Assembly: GCA_903904005.1 (NCBI GenBank)
Contig: CAIVAR010000021.1
Location: 1-64,000, forward strand
DNA: 64,000 bases
DNA from: an uncultured Anaeromyxobacter sp.
GTDB taxonomy: Bacteria > Myxococcota > Myxococcia > Myxococcales > Anaeromyxobacteraceae
Reading direction: 5' to 3'
A program made the position numbers and the translations under genes. Under the pieces are notes generated by a model. It did not search any database. It saw nothing but the letters and a program-made list of their open reading frames with translations, and was not told where the DNA came from. Below, one piece after another: positions 39,403 through 49,662 of this stretch; positions within the stretch are counted from its first letter, which is position 1, and each line of letters starts with the position of its first letter.

Positions 39403-39432
39403 GTCGTCCGTTCACTTTCGGAGGGGTGCCGG

Positions 39433-40083
39433 ATGGCCGAGGTTCGAGAGGGTGAGGAGGCCGGTCCCGTGTCCCGCCGAAAAGGGCGTAGGGCCGCCTC
39501 GCCTCCACCCGACGCAGGCAACGACCTCACACCGGTGGTCGGGACCAACCTGCGGCGGCTCCGCGTGCGCCGCGGGCTCTCGCTCGAGCGGCTCGCCACC
39601 CTCTCCGGGGTTTCGCGCGCCATGCTCTCCCAGGTCGAGCTGGGGAGGAGCACGCCCACCATCAACGTGGTCTGGCGCATCGCCAAGGCGCTCGAGCTTC
39701 CCTTCTCGGCGCTCATCGCGGCCCGCTCCGCCCCGGGCGTCCGCGTCCTGCGCCAGGAGGAGGCCAAGGTGCTCGCCAGCCACGACGGCAGCTTCACCTC
39801 CCGTGCACTCTTCCCCTTCGACGAACCGCGCCGGGTGGAGTTCTACCAGCTGCGTCTCGAGCCCCGCAGCGAGGAGCGGGCCGAGCCCCATCCCCCGGGC
39901 ACCTTCGAGAACCTGGTGGTGGCCTCCGGCGGGGTCGAGATCGACATCGCCGGGGAGCGGGCCGTCCTGGGCGCGGGCGACACCATCCTCTTCCAGGCCG
40001 ACGTCCCGCACGCCTACGTCAACCCGACCGGCACGCCGGCCGTGATGTACCTGGTCATGACCTACGCGGAAACCATCGGATGA
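39433..40083 (+). CDS. XRE-type regulator with C-terminal cupin (SutR/YdcN-like)
   Basis: 216 residues. After an Arg-rich start comes a Cro/C1 helix-turn-helix (LRRLRVRRGLSLERLATLSG... with recognition helix near VSRAMLSQVELGRSTPTI) and a C-terminal cupin (about 120-210; FENLVVASGGVEIDIAGERAV, quoted partly, and ILFQADVPHAYVNPTG). E. coli SutR (YdcN), of the same domain layout, controls sulfur use. Here the gene leads an operon with a ThrC-like enzyme, a CysO-like carrier and a MoeZ-like activator, and has two copies of the sulfur operator in front, so it is the best candidate for the local sulfur regulator. The cupin may sense a sulfur metabolite. Confidence 0.88.
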   Translation: MAEVREGEEAGPVSRRKGRRAASPPPDAGNDLTPVVGTNLRRLRVRRGLSLERLATLSGVSRAMLSQVELGRSTPTINVVWRIAKALELPFSALIAARSAPGVRVLRQEEAKVLASHDGSFTSRALFPFDEPRRVEFYQLRLEPRSEERAEPHPPGTFENLVVASGGVEIDIAGERAVLGAGDTILFQADVPHAYVNPTGTPAVMYLVMTYAETIG

Positions 40084-41342
40084 GCCCCTCCTCCGCCGCC
40101 CGCGCCGTTCTCCCGGCCGGCCCCGCACTCGTCCCGCAGACCTGCCGGCTCTGCGGGGCCGTGAGCGAGCCCGCCCCGGTCGCCGTCTGCGCCGAGTGCC
40201 TCGGCCCGCTCGAGCCCACCTACGAGAAGTCCCGCCGCCTGCCCACCCGGCAGGAGATCGCCCGCCGCGCGCCGTCGCTCTGGCGCTACCGCGAGTGGCT
40301 GCCCCTGCTCGGGGAGCCGACCGTCTCGCTCGACAGCGGCTTCACGCCGCTCGTCGAGGTCCCCGTGCTGGCCCGCAAGCTCGGCGTGGCCCGCGCCTTC
40401 GTGAAGAACGACGCCGTCTCCCACCCCACCCTCTCCTTCAAGGATCGCGTGGTCGCCACCGCCCTCAACGCCGCGGTGGCGCTCGGGGTGAGGACGGTCG
40501 GCTGCGCCTCCACCGGGAACCTGGCCAACGCGGTCGCGGCGCAGGCCGCGCGGGCGGGGCTCTCCTCGTGGATCTTCATCCCGCATGACCTGGAGCTCGG
40601 GAAGGTGGTGGGGACCGCGGTCTACGGCCCCAACCTGGTCCGGGTCCGCGGGACCTACGACGACGTGAACCGGCTCTGCGCCCAGGTGGCCGATCGCTTC
40701 GGCTGGGGGCTCGTGAACATCAACCTCCGCGGCTACTACGGCGAGGGGTCGAAGACCATGGCCTTCGAGATCGCCGAGCAGCTCGGCTGGCGCCTCCCCT
40801 CGGCGGTGGTGGTCCCCATGGCGGGCGGGTCCCTCCTCACCAAGCTGCACAAGGGCTTCGCCGAGTTCGCCTCGGCCGGGCTGGTCGAGGGCCCCGCGCC
40901 CCGCCTCTACGGGGCGCAGGCCTCGGGTTGCGCGCCCATCGTCGACCTGGTCCGGCGCGGCGACGGCGTGCTCCGGCCGGTGGTCCCGGACACCATCGCC
41001 CGGTCGATCGCCATCGGGAACCCGGCCGACGGGCGCTTCGCCTCGGCGGCCATCCGGGCCTCCGGCGGCTGGGCCCAGGCGGTGGCCGATCCGCACCTGG
41101 TCGAGGGGATCCGCACGCTGGCCCGGGATGCGGGCATCTTCACCGAGACCGCCGGCGGCACCACCGTGGCTGCCGCGCTGCAGCTGGCCCGCGGGGGCCA
41201 CTTCCGGCCCGACGACGAGGTGGTGCTCTGCATCACCGGCAACGGTCTCAAGACGGTGGAGGCCCTGCAGGGGGCCCTACCCGAGACCCCGGTCATCGCT
41301 CCCCGCCTCGCCGAGGTGGCGGCCCTGGTACCCTCCGCCTAG
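40080..41342 (+). CDS. Threonine synthase-like PLP enzyme
   Basis: 420 residues, overlapping the regulator by four bases. The N-terminus has a zinc-ribbon-like pair (CRLCG and CAECLGPLEP) found in many archaeal-type ThrC; the PLP lysine is in HPTLSFKDRVVATAL; the phosphate-binding loop is in CASTGNLANAVAAQAA; the C-terminus has LCITGNGLKTVEAL. The textbook reaction turns O-phosphohomoserine into threonine. Its place between a sulfur regulator and a CysO/MoeZ pair suggests instead, or as well, sulfur transfer to an activated amino acid. Function beyond the fold is inference. Confidence 0.85.
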   Translation: MSPSSAARAVLPAGPALVPQTCRLCGAVSEPAPVAVCAECLGPLEPTYEKSRRLPTRQEIARRAPSLWRYREWLPLLGEPTVSLDSGFTPLVEVPVLARKLGVARAFVKNDAVSHPTLSFKDRVVATALNAAVALGVRTVGCASTGNLANAVAAQAARAGLSSWIFIPHDLELGKVVGTAVYGPNLVRVRGTYDDVNRLCAQVADRFGWGLVNINLRGYYGEGSKTMAFEIAEQLGWRLPSAVVVPMAGGSLLTKLHKGFAEFASAGLVEGPAPRLYGAQASGCAPIVDLVRRGDGVLRPVVPDTIARSIAIGNPADGRFASAAIRASGGWAQAVADPHLVEGIRTLARDAGIFTETAGGTTVAAALQLARGGHFRPDDEVVLCITGNGLKTVEALQGALPETPVIAPRLAEVAALVPSA

Positions 41343-41360
41343 AGAACGAGAGGAGCGAAC

Positions 41361-41636
41361 GTGTCCGTGCAGATCCGCATCCCCGGCGTCCTGGCGCCGC
41401 TCACCGGTGGCCAGACCGCGCTGCAGGCCAGTGGCGCGACCGTGGGCGAGGTGGTCGCCGACCTCGCCGGGCGCTTCCCCCGCATCGCCGGCAAGCTCCG
41501 GGACGCCCGGGGGGAACCGTATCCCTACGTCGTCTTCTACCTGAACGACGACGACATCCGCTTCCATTCGGGCTTCCAGACCGCGGTGAAGGACGGCGAC
41601 GAGATCGTCGTCGTCCCCGCCATCGCCGGAGGGTGA
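41361..41636 (+). CDS. CysO/ThiS/MoaD-type sulfur carrier protein
   Basis: 91 residues from a GTG (GAGGAGC upstream). It has the ubiquitin-like fold pattern and ends VVVPAIAGG, with the free Gly-Gly that is adenylated and turned into a thiocarboxylate. The block FYLNDDDIRFHSGFQTAV and the length closely resemble mycobacterial CysO (93 residues, also ending AGG), more than ThiS or MoaD. It directly precedes the E1-rhodanese gene that would charge it. The thiocarboxylate would give sulfur to cysteine, homocysteine or another product. Confidence 0.9.
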   Translation: MSVQIRIPGVLAPLTGGQTALQASGATVGEVVADLAGRFPRIAGKLRDARGEPYPYVVFYLNDDDIRFHSGFQTAVKDGDEIVVVPAIAGG

Positions 41637-41637
41637 C

Positions 41638-42780
41638 TTGAAGTCGCCGCTCCCCACGCTCGACCGCGCCGAGATCCACCGCTACAGCCGCCACCTCATC
41701 CTCCCCGAGATGGGGGTGACGGGGCAGCGCCGGCTGAAGGGCTCGCGCGTCCTGCTCGTGGGGGCAGGCGGCCTCGGGTCGCCCGCGGCGCTCTACCTGG
41801 CCGCCGCCGGCGTGGGGCACGTGTCGCTCGTGGAGTTCGACGTGGTCGACGTGACCAACCTCCAGCGCCAGGTGCTCCACGGCACGAAGGACGTGGGGCG
41901 CCCCAAGGCGGAATCGGCGCGCGATCGGCTGCTCGACTTGAACCCGCACCTCTCCCTCACCCTCCACGACACCCGGCTCCACGCCGGCAACGCCCTCGAG
42001 CTCGTGCGCGACCACGACCTTGTCGTCGACGGCACCGACAACTTCGGGACGCGCTACCTGGTGAACGACGCCTGCGTGCTGGCCGGCCGCCCCAACGTCT
42101 ACGCGAGCATCTTCCGCTTCGACGGCCAGGCCTCGGTCTTCGCCACCGCCGACGGCCCCTGCTACCGCTGCCTCTACCCCTCGCCGCCGCCCCCGGGCGA
42201 GGTGCCCTCCTGCGCCGAGGGAGGCGTGCTCGGCGTGCTTCCCGGGCTGCTCGGGACCATCCAGGCCACCGAGGCGCTGAAGCTGCTGGCCGGCATCGGC
42301 CAGCCGCTCGTGGGGCGGCTGCTCCTCGTCGACGCGCTCGCCATGCAGTTCCGGACCGTGAAGGTCCGCAAGGACCCGAACTGCCCGGCCTGCGGGACGA
42401 GGACGATCCGCGAGCTCCGCGAGGAGTCCTTCGCCTGCGAGGTGGGCGCCCCGGTCGAGCGCGTCCCGGAGATCACGCCGGTGGAGCTGGCGAAGCGGGT
42501 CCTGCGCGGCGACGCGCTCACCCTGCTCGACGTCCGGGAGCCCCACGAGTGGGAGATCACCCGGATCCCCGGCGCCCGCCTGGCGCCGCTCTCCCGTCTG
42601 GCCGAGGAGATCCAGCGCCTCGATCCGGCCCGGGAGATCGTCGTCTACTGCCGGAGTGGTGTCCGCAGCCAGAAGGCCGGCCTGCAGATCCGGGCCGCCG
42701 GATTCCCCAACGTCCTCTCCCTCGCCGGCGGCGTCCTCCGCTACGGCGACGACGTCGATCCCTCGCTCCCCCGCTACTGA
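41638..42780 (+). CDS. E1-like adenylyltransferase with rhodanese domain (MoeZ/MoeB-R type)
   Basis: 380 residues from a TTG with GGAGG seven bases upstream, one base after the carrier gene. The E1 domain shows HLILPEMGVTGQRRL, the nucleotide loop LLVGAGGLGSPAALYLAAAG, the cysteine of SCAEGGVLGVLPG and a zinc CPACG. The C-terminal rhodanese (about 285-380) has LLDVREPHEW and the active Cys 338 in VYCRSGVRSQKAG. Such fusions adenylate a carrier C-terminus and load it with sulfur from thiosulfate or a persulfide. This matches M. tuberculosis MoeZ acting on CysO. Confidence 0.93.
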   Translation: MKSPLPTLDRAEIHRYSRHLILPEMGVTGQRRLKGSRVLLVGAGGLGSPAALYLAAAGVGHVSLVEFDVVDVTNLQRQVLHGTKDVGRPKAESARDRLLDLNPHLSLTLHDTRLHAGNALELVRDHDLVVDGTDNFGTRYLVNDACVLAGRPNVYASIFRFDGQASVFATADGPCYRCLYPSPPPPGEVPSCAEGGVLGVLPGLLGTIQATEALKLLAGIGQPLVGRLLLVDALAMQFRTVKVRKDPNCPACGTRTIRELREESFACEVGAPVERVPEITPVELAKRVLRGDALTLLDVREPHEWEITRIPGARLAPLSRLAEEIQRLDPAREIVVYCRSGVRSQKAGLQIRAAGFPNVLSLAGGVLRYGDDVDPSLPRY

Positions 42781-42862
42781 GACGGACCCGAGCCCATGAC
42801 CATCCCCGACCGGGAAGGACCCCTCTCGCTTCGCCGCCGACGTCCGCTTCTACGGATATTGT

Positions 42863-42876
42863 TCCGTCATGAAAGA
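42863..42876. promoter_or_regulatory. Operator-like site upstream of sulfate assimilation operon
   Basis: TCCGTCATGAAAGA: the left half of the sulfur palindrome is intact and the right half is degenerate. Just before it, ACGGATATTGTTCCGT (42852-42867) is an inverted pair of the same half-sites in the opposite arrangement. The site lies 20 bases before the GTG of the APS reductase gene. Confidence 0.45.
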
Positions 42877-42896
42877 TTTGTTTTCCAGGTGCGCCG

Positions 42897-43613
42897 GTGA
42901 GCGGCCCTGGCCTCGACGCCTGGGCCGGCGACCTCGACGGGCTCCCCGCCGAGCAGATCCTCGCGCGTGCCGCGGGCCGGTTCCCGCACCGGCTCGGGCT
43001 CGCGACCGGGTTCGGGCGGGAGGGCTGCGTGCTCGTCGACCTGGTGGCGCGCCACGGGCTCGACGTCGACGTCTTCACGCTCGACACCGGCGTCCTCTTT
43101 CCCGAGACCCACGCGCTCTGGGAGGAGCTCGAGGCCAGGTACGGCGTGGAGATCCGCTCCGTCCGCGCGCCGGCCGGCGACCTCGCCGAGGTCGACCGTG
43201 GGTGGGAGACCGACCCGGACCGATGCTGCGAGCTGCGCAAGGTCATCCCGCTGGGCCTCGAGCTGACCCGCTTCGACGCCTGGGTGACCGCCATCCGGCG
43301 CGACCAGACCGCCGAGCGGCGCCGTGCACGCGCAGTGGAGTGGGACGGGAAGTTCGGGCTCGTGAAGGTGAACCCGCTCGTTGGCTGGACCGCCCAGGAC
43401 GTCGACGCCTACGTGGTCCGGCACGGCGTGCCGGTGAACCGGCTCCACGACCGGGGGTATCCGAGCATCGGCTGCGAGCCCTGCACCTCCCCCGTATCGC
43501 CCGGCGAGGACCCGCGCGCCGGCCGCTGGCGCGGGCTCGAGAAGAAGGAGTGCGGCCTCCACACCCGGCCCGGCTGGACCTCGTCCCCTTCCCCCGCTTC
43601 ACCCAAGGAGTAG
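42897..43613 (+). CDS. cysH: Assimilatory adenylylsulfate (APS) reductase CysH
   Basis: 238 residues from a GTG. It reduces APS to sulfite with thioredoxin or a similar donor. Iron-sulfur cysteines typical of APS (not PAPS) reductases are visible: Cys110-Cys111 (DPDRCCELRK) and Cys193/Cys196 (SIGCEPCTSP). The catalytic Cys219 is in KKECGLH. The P-loop-like LATGFGREGCVLVDLV and LDTGVLFPETH bind the nucleotide. First gene of a nine-gene operon. The C-terminus after GLH carries a 17-residue extension. Confidence 0.94.
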   Translation: MSGPGLDAWAGDLDGLPAEQILARAAGRFPHRLGLATGFGREGCVLVDLVARHGLDVDVFTLDTGVLFPETHALWEELEARYGVEIRSVRAPAGDLAEVDRGWETDPDRCCELRKVIPLGLELTRFDAWVTAIRRDQTAERRRARAVEWDGKFGLVKVNPLVGWTAQDVDAYVVRHGVPVNRLHDRGYPSIGCEPCTSPVSPGEDPRAGRWRGLEKKECGLHTRPGWTSSPSPASPKE

Positions 43614-43617
43614 CTCC

Positions 43618-45381
43618 ATGTCGACCCTCGTTGCCCCGCACGGCGGGGTCCTGGTGAACCGCATCGTCCCCGCCGAGGAGGCAGGGCCGCTCCGGGCGTT
43701 CGCGGCCGGGCTGCCGCGCCTCGTCCTCGACGCGCGGGAACTCGCCGATCTCGAGCTCATCGCCACGGGGGCCGCGAGCCCCCTGCGGGGCTTCCTCGGC
43801 GAGGCCGACCACCGGAGCGTCCTCGCCGACCTGCGTCTCGCCGACGGGACGGTGTGGCCCCTCCCGTTCAACCTGGCCGTGGACGCGGCACGCTTCCCGG
43901 AGCTGCTGCGCGCCGGATCGGCCGCCCTTCACGATCCGTCCGGGCGCCTCTGGGGCGTGGTGGCGGTCGAGGAGGCATACGTCCGCGACCTCCCGGCCGA
44001 GGCCCGCGCGGTCTACGGGACCGACGACCCGGCCCACCCAGGCGTGGCCTACACCCTCTCCCGCCCGGCAGGCGCCGTGGGTGGCCGCGTCCAGGTCCTG
44101 CCGCTCCCCGACGACCTCCCCTTCCACGAGCGCCGGCTCTCCCCGGCGCAGCTCCGGGCCCGCATCGCCGAGCGGGGGTGGAAGCGGGTGGCCGGCTTCC
44201 AGACCCGCAACCCCATCCACCGCGCCCACGAGTACCTGACCAAGATCGCCCTCGAGCACGCCGACGGCCTCGTCCTCCACCCGCTGGTGGGCGAGACCAA
44301 GAACGACGACGTCCCTGCCTCGGTGCGCTTCGAGGTCTACGAGGCACTGCTCGCGAAGTACTACCCGGCCGACCGGACCCTGCTCGCCGCCTTCCCCGCG
44401 GCGATGCGCTACGCCGGCCCGCGCGAGGCGCTGTTCCATGCCATCGCCCGGAAGAACTACGGGATCACCCACCTCATCGTGGGGCGGGACCACGCCGGCG
44501 TGGGCAAGTACTACGGCCCCTTCGACGCCCACCGGCTCTTCGATCGGTTCGGTCCCTCCGAGATCGGGGTCGAGCCCCTGCGGTTCGACGCCACCTTCTA
44601 CTGCCGCGCCTGCGGGGCGACCGCCTCGCCGCGGACCTGCCCCCACCCCGTCTCGGAGCGGCTCGAGGTCTCGGGAACGAGGGCCCGCGAGATCCTCCGC
44701 TCCGGGCAGGCGCTCCCGCCCGAGTTCACCCGCCCCGAGATCGGGGAGATCCTGCGGGCCCACTACCTGGCCGCCCAGCCCGCGCCGGAGCCGTCGCGGA
44801 TCGCGCCACTCCGTCACCACCGGGGCGGGTTCATCCTCTGGTTCACGGGGCTCTCCGGCGCCGGCAAGAGCACCCTCTCGAAGGCGCTCGAGCCGATCCT
44901 CTCCGCCGAGCGCCCGGTGGAGATCCTGGACGGCGACGAGGTCCGCACCTACCTCTCGAAGGGGCTCGGCTTCTCCCGCGAGGACCGGGACACCAACATC
45001 CGGCGCATCGGCTACGTGGCGCGGCTGCTGGCGCGCAACGGGACCGCGGTGGTCACGGCGGCGATCTCGCCCTACGCCTCCACCCGAGACGAGGTGCGCG
45101 CGCTCGCCCTGCAGGACGGCGTCCCGTTCGTGGAGGTCTTCGCCTCGGCCAGCATCGAGGCGCTGGCGGCGCGGGACGTGAAGGGGCTCTACCGGAAGGC
45201 GCTGGCCGGCGAGCTCGCCAACTTCACGGGGGTCTCCGATCCGTACGAGCCGCCCCCGTCGCCCGACGTGGTGATCCGGAGCGACTCGGAGCCGGTCTCG
45301 GAGAGCCTGGCCCGGATCCTGGCCCACCTGCGCGACCGCGGGCTCGTCGCCGGGCCCCGCGCGGAGGCGCGCGCGTCGTGA
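43618..45381 (+). CDS. sat: Bifunctional sulfate adenylyltransferase/adenylylsulfate kinase (Sat-CysC)
   Basis: 587 residues. Residues 1-390 are ATP sulfurylase, with the active site QTRNPIHRAHE at 195-205, VGRDHAGVGKYYG and a CRACG/CPHP zinc site. Residues 400-587 are APS kinase with P-loop GLSGAGKST at 411-419, DGDEVRTYLSKGLGFSREDR and NIRRIGYVARLL. The first activity makes APS from sulfate and ATP; the second makes PAPS. Because the neighbouring reductase is of the APS type, the kinase domain probably serves PAPS supply or a salvage balance. Sits five bases after cysH. Confidence 0.95.
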   Translation: MSTLVAPHGGVLVNRIVPAEEAGPLRAFAAGLPRLVLDARELADLELIATGAASPLRGFLGEADHRSVLADLRLADGTVWPLPFNLAVDAARFPELLRAGSAALHDPSGRLWGVVAVEEAYVRDLPAEARAVYGTDDPAHPGVAYTLSRPAGAVGGRVQVLPLPDDLPFHERRLSPAQLRARIAERGWKRVAGFQTRNPIHRAHEYLTKIALEHADGLVLHPLVGETKNDDVPASVRFEVYEALLAKYYPADRTLLAAFPAAMRYAGPREALFHAIARKNYGITHLIVGRDHAGVGKYYGPFDAHRLFDRFGPSEIGVEPLRFDATFYCRACGATASPRTCPHPVSERLEVSGTRAREILRSGQALPPEFTRPEIGEILRAHYLAAQPAPEPSRIAPLRHHRGGFILWFTGLSGAGKSTLSKALEPILSAERPVEILDGDEVRTYLSKGLGFSREDRDTNIRRIGYVARLLARNGTAVVTAAISPYASTRDEVRALALQDGVPFVEVFASASIEALAARDVKGLYRKALAGELANFTGVSDPYEPPPSPDVVIRSDSEPVSESLARILAHLRDRGLVAGPRAEARAS

Positions 45382-45950
45382 GCGCTCCGCTCTTCCCGCT
45401 CTTCCTGCGCCTCGAGGGGCGCGACGTCCTCGTGGTCGGTGGCGGACCCGTCGCCGCCGGGAAGGTGCGGCTCCTCCTCGAGTCCGGGGCCCGGGTGAAG
45501 GTCGTGGCGCCCGAGGTGGTCCCGGAGATCCGGGCCAGCGGCGTGGAGGTGGCCCTCCGCCCCTTCCGCCCCGCCGACGTGGCCGAGGCCTGGCTGGTCG
45601 TCGCGGCCGCCACGCCGGAGGTGAACCGCGCGGTGGCCGACGCGGGGGAGGCCCGCAACGTCTTCGTGAACGCCGTGGACGACCCGGCCAGCGCCAGCGC
45701 ATACACGGGTGGTGTGGTACGGCGCGGCGGGGTCCTCGTCGCCATCTCCACCGAGGGTCGTGCCCCGGCCCTGGCCGGGCTCCTGCGCGAGGCGGTCTCC
45801 TCGCTGCTTCCCGACGACGTCGGCCGGTGGGTGGAGGAGGCCGAGGCCCTTCGCTTCCGGCAGCGCGCCGACGGCGTGCCCATGGCCGCCCGCCGGCCCC
45901 AGCTCCTCACCGCGCTCGACGCGCTCTATGCCCGACCGGAGGCCTCGTGA
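45378..45950 (+). CDS. Precorrin-2 dehydrogenase/sirohydrochlorin ferrochelatase (CysG N-terminal type)
   Basis: 190 residues from a GTG overlapping the previous stop. The NAD-binding loop is VLVVGGGPVAAGKVRLLLE, followed by VKVVAPEV, NVFVNAVDDPA and GGVLVAISTEGRAPALAG. It corresponds to the N-terminal half of CysG or to Met8, making siroheme from precorrin-2. Siroheme is the cofactor of the sulfite reductase two genes downstream. The methyltransferase half of CysG is encoded separately by the next gene. Confidence 0.93.
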   Translation: MSAPLFPLFLRLEGRDVLVVGGGPVAAGKVRLLLESGARVKVVAPEVVPEIRASGVEVALRPFRPADVAEAWLVVAAATPEVNRAVADAGEARNVFVNAVDDPASASAYTGGVVRRGGVLVAISTEGRAPALAGLLREAVSSLLPDDVGRWVEEAEALRFRQRADGVPMAARRPQLLTALDALYARPEAS

Positions 45951-46732
45951 CCGGCTTCGTCTCCATCGTCGGCGCCGGACCCGGCGATCCCGAGTTGCTC
46001 ACCGTGAAGGGCGCGCGACGGCTCGCCGAGGCCGACCTGGTCCTCTACGACGCGCTCGTGTCCGGCGAGGCGCTCCGGCTCGCCACCCGCGCCCACTGCT
46101 TCTTCGTCGGCAAGCGCGCCGGACTGCCCAGCATCCGGCAGGAGGCCATCCACCGCATCCTCATCGCCGCCGCGCGTGTCGGAAAGCGCGTCGTCCGGCT
46201 CAAGGCGGGGGACCCGTTCGTCTTCGGCCGCGGAGGAGAGGAGGCGCTGGCGCTCGCCTGCGCCGACGTTCCGTACGAGATCGTCCCGGGGGTCAGCTCC
46301 GCCATCGCCGCACCCGCGCTCGCCGGCATCCCGGTGACCCACCGCGGCTTCGCCTCCGGCTTCGCCGTGCTCTCCGGGCACGATGCCGCCGCCTGGGGCC
46401 CGATGGTCGACGCCATCCCGCCGGAATCCATGACGCTCGTGGTGCTGATGGGGCTCGGCGCCCGCGCCACCATCGCCGAGCGGCTGCTCCAGCGGGGTTG
46501 GCCCCGGGCGACGCCGGCAGCGGTCCTCCTCGCCGCCTCCACCCCGGGCGCGGCGACCTGGGTGGGAACGCTCTCGGAGCTTGGCTCCGCCAGCCTTCCC
46601 GACGCCGGCCGTGCCCCCGGAACCCTCGTCGTGGGCCGGGTGGCCTCCCTCGCCACCGCGATCGGATCGTCCGTCCGGAGCGGCCTCGGCGCCACCGCCA
46701 CGATCACCGCCGCGCGCGCGTCGGGAGCCTGA
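45947..46732 (+). CDS. cobA: Uroporphyrinogen-III C-methyltransferase
   Basis: 261 residues from a GTG that overlaps the preceding stop by four bases. Signature VSIVGAGPGDPELLTVKGA, RLKAGDPFVFGRGGEEALAL and EIVPGVSSAIAAPALAGIPVT (parts quoted separately) are all family marks. It methylates uroporphyrinogen III twice using SAM to precorrin-2, feeding siroheme synthesis by the preceding gene. SAM use links it to sulfur status. Confidence 0.94.
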   Translation: MTGFVSIVGAGPGDPELLTVKGARRLAEADLVLYDALVSGEALRLATRAHCFFVGKRAGLPSIRQEAIHRILIAAARVGKRVVRLKAGDPFVFGRGGEEALALACADVPYEIVPGVSSAIAAPALAGIPVTHRGFASGFAVLSGHDAAAWGPMVDAIPPESMTLVVLMGLGARATIAERLLQRGWPRATPAAVLLAASTPGAATWVGTLSELGSASLPDAGRAPGTLVVGRVASLATAIGSSVRSGLGATATITAARASGA

Positions 46733-46740
46733 GGATCGCC

Positions 46741-48570
<1,830 letters not shown>

Positions 48571-48607
48571 ACGTCGAACCCCCGATCACGAACAAGGAGA
48601 AGCGAAC

Positions 48608-49630
48608 ATGACGCTCGATCGAATCCGCAAGACCGCCGTCCGCGCGCTGGCCATCCTCTCCGGCCTGCTGCTGGGGATCCCGCAGGCATCCGCCGCACCC
48701 ACCACCCTGCTCAACGTCTCCTACGACCCGACGCGGGAGCTCTACGAGGACGTCAACTCCGCCTTCGCCAAGGAGTGGAAGGCGAAGACGGGCGAGGACG
48801 TGACCATCCGGGCCTCCCACGGCGGATCCGGCAAGCAGGCCCGCGCCGTCATCGACGGTCTCGAGGCCGACGTGGTGACGCTCGCCCTCGCCTACGACGT
48901 CGATGCCATCGCCAAGGCCGGCCTCGTCAAGGCCGGCTGGGAGAAGCGCCTTCCCGACCGCGCCGCCCCGTACACGTCGACCATCGTCTTCCTCGTCCGC
49001 AAGGGCAACCCGAAGGGGATCAAGGACTGGCCCGACCTCGCGAAGCCGGGCGTCCAGGTGATCACGCCCAACCCCAAGACCTCCGGCGGCGCCCGCTGGA
49101 ACTTCCTCGCTGCCTACGGCGACGCCGTCCGGCGCACCCAGGACGACGCCAAGGCCCGCGAGTACGTGAAGGCCCTCTTCCGGAACGTCCCCGTCCTCGA
49201 TTCCGGCGCGCGCGGATCCACCACCACCTTCGTCGAGCGCGGCATCGGCGACGTCCTGCTCGCCTGGGAGAACGAGGCCATCCTCGCCGTGAACAAGCTC
49301 GGCAAGGACAGGTTCGACATCGTGGTGCCCCCGGTCTCCATCCTGGCCGAGCCGCCGGTGGCGGTGGTCGACCGGGTCGTGGAGCGGCGCGGCACCGCCA
49401 AGGTGGCGAATGCCTACCTGGAGTTCCTCTACTCCCCGGCCGGCCAGGAGATCGCCGCGCGCAACTACTACCGCCCGCGCCTGTCCGACGTCGCGGTGCG
49501 CTACGAGAAGACCTTCCCGAAGGTGAAGCTCTTCACCATCGACGAGCAGTTCGGCGGCTGGCAGAAGGCGCAGGCCACCTTCTTCGCCGACGGCGGCATC
49601 TTCGATCAGATCTACCAGCCGGGCAGCTAG
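48608..49630 (+). CDS. sbp: Sulfate/thiosulfate ABC transporter substrate-binding protein
   Basis: 340 residues with a signal peptide ([16 protein letters not shown]). Typical Sbp/CysP start [17 protein letters not shown], sulfate-pocket loops [16 protein letters not shown] and [17 protein letters not shown]. It delivers sulfate or thiosulfate from the periplasm to CysTWA encoded next. The protein is very similar to the second binding protein at 56740, with the same blocks in the same order. GGAGAAGC upstream of the ATG. Confidence 0.95.
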   Translation: MTLDRIRKTAVRALAILSGLLLGIPQASAAPTTLLNVSYDPTRELYEDVNSAFAKEWKAKTGEDVTIRASHGGSGKQARAVIDGLEADVVTLALAYDVDAIAKAGLVKAGWEKRLPDRAAPYTSTIVFLVRKGNPKGIKDWPDLAKPGVQVITPNPKTSGGARWNFLAAYGDAVRRTQDDAKAREYVKALFRNVPVLDSGARGSTTTFVERGIGDVLLAWENEAILAVNKLGKDRFDIVVPPVSILAEPPVAVVDRVVERRGTAKVANAYLEFLYSPAGQEIAARNYYRPRLSDVAVRYEKTFPKVKLFTIDEQFGGWQKAQATFFADGGIFDQIYQPGS

Positions 49631-49662
49631 CGGCTCCCGTTCGACGGGCCCGGGGTGACGCC

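Noticed and set aside
42869-43657. Plus-strand frame starting at the ATG 42869 near the operator
   Set aside because: Out of frame with cysH; its sequence is a frame-shifted shadow.
43243-45702. 819-residue minus-strand frame across cysH and sat
   Set aside because: Shadow; the plus-strand genes have complete active sites.
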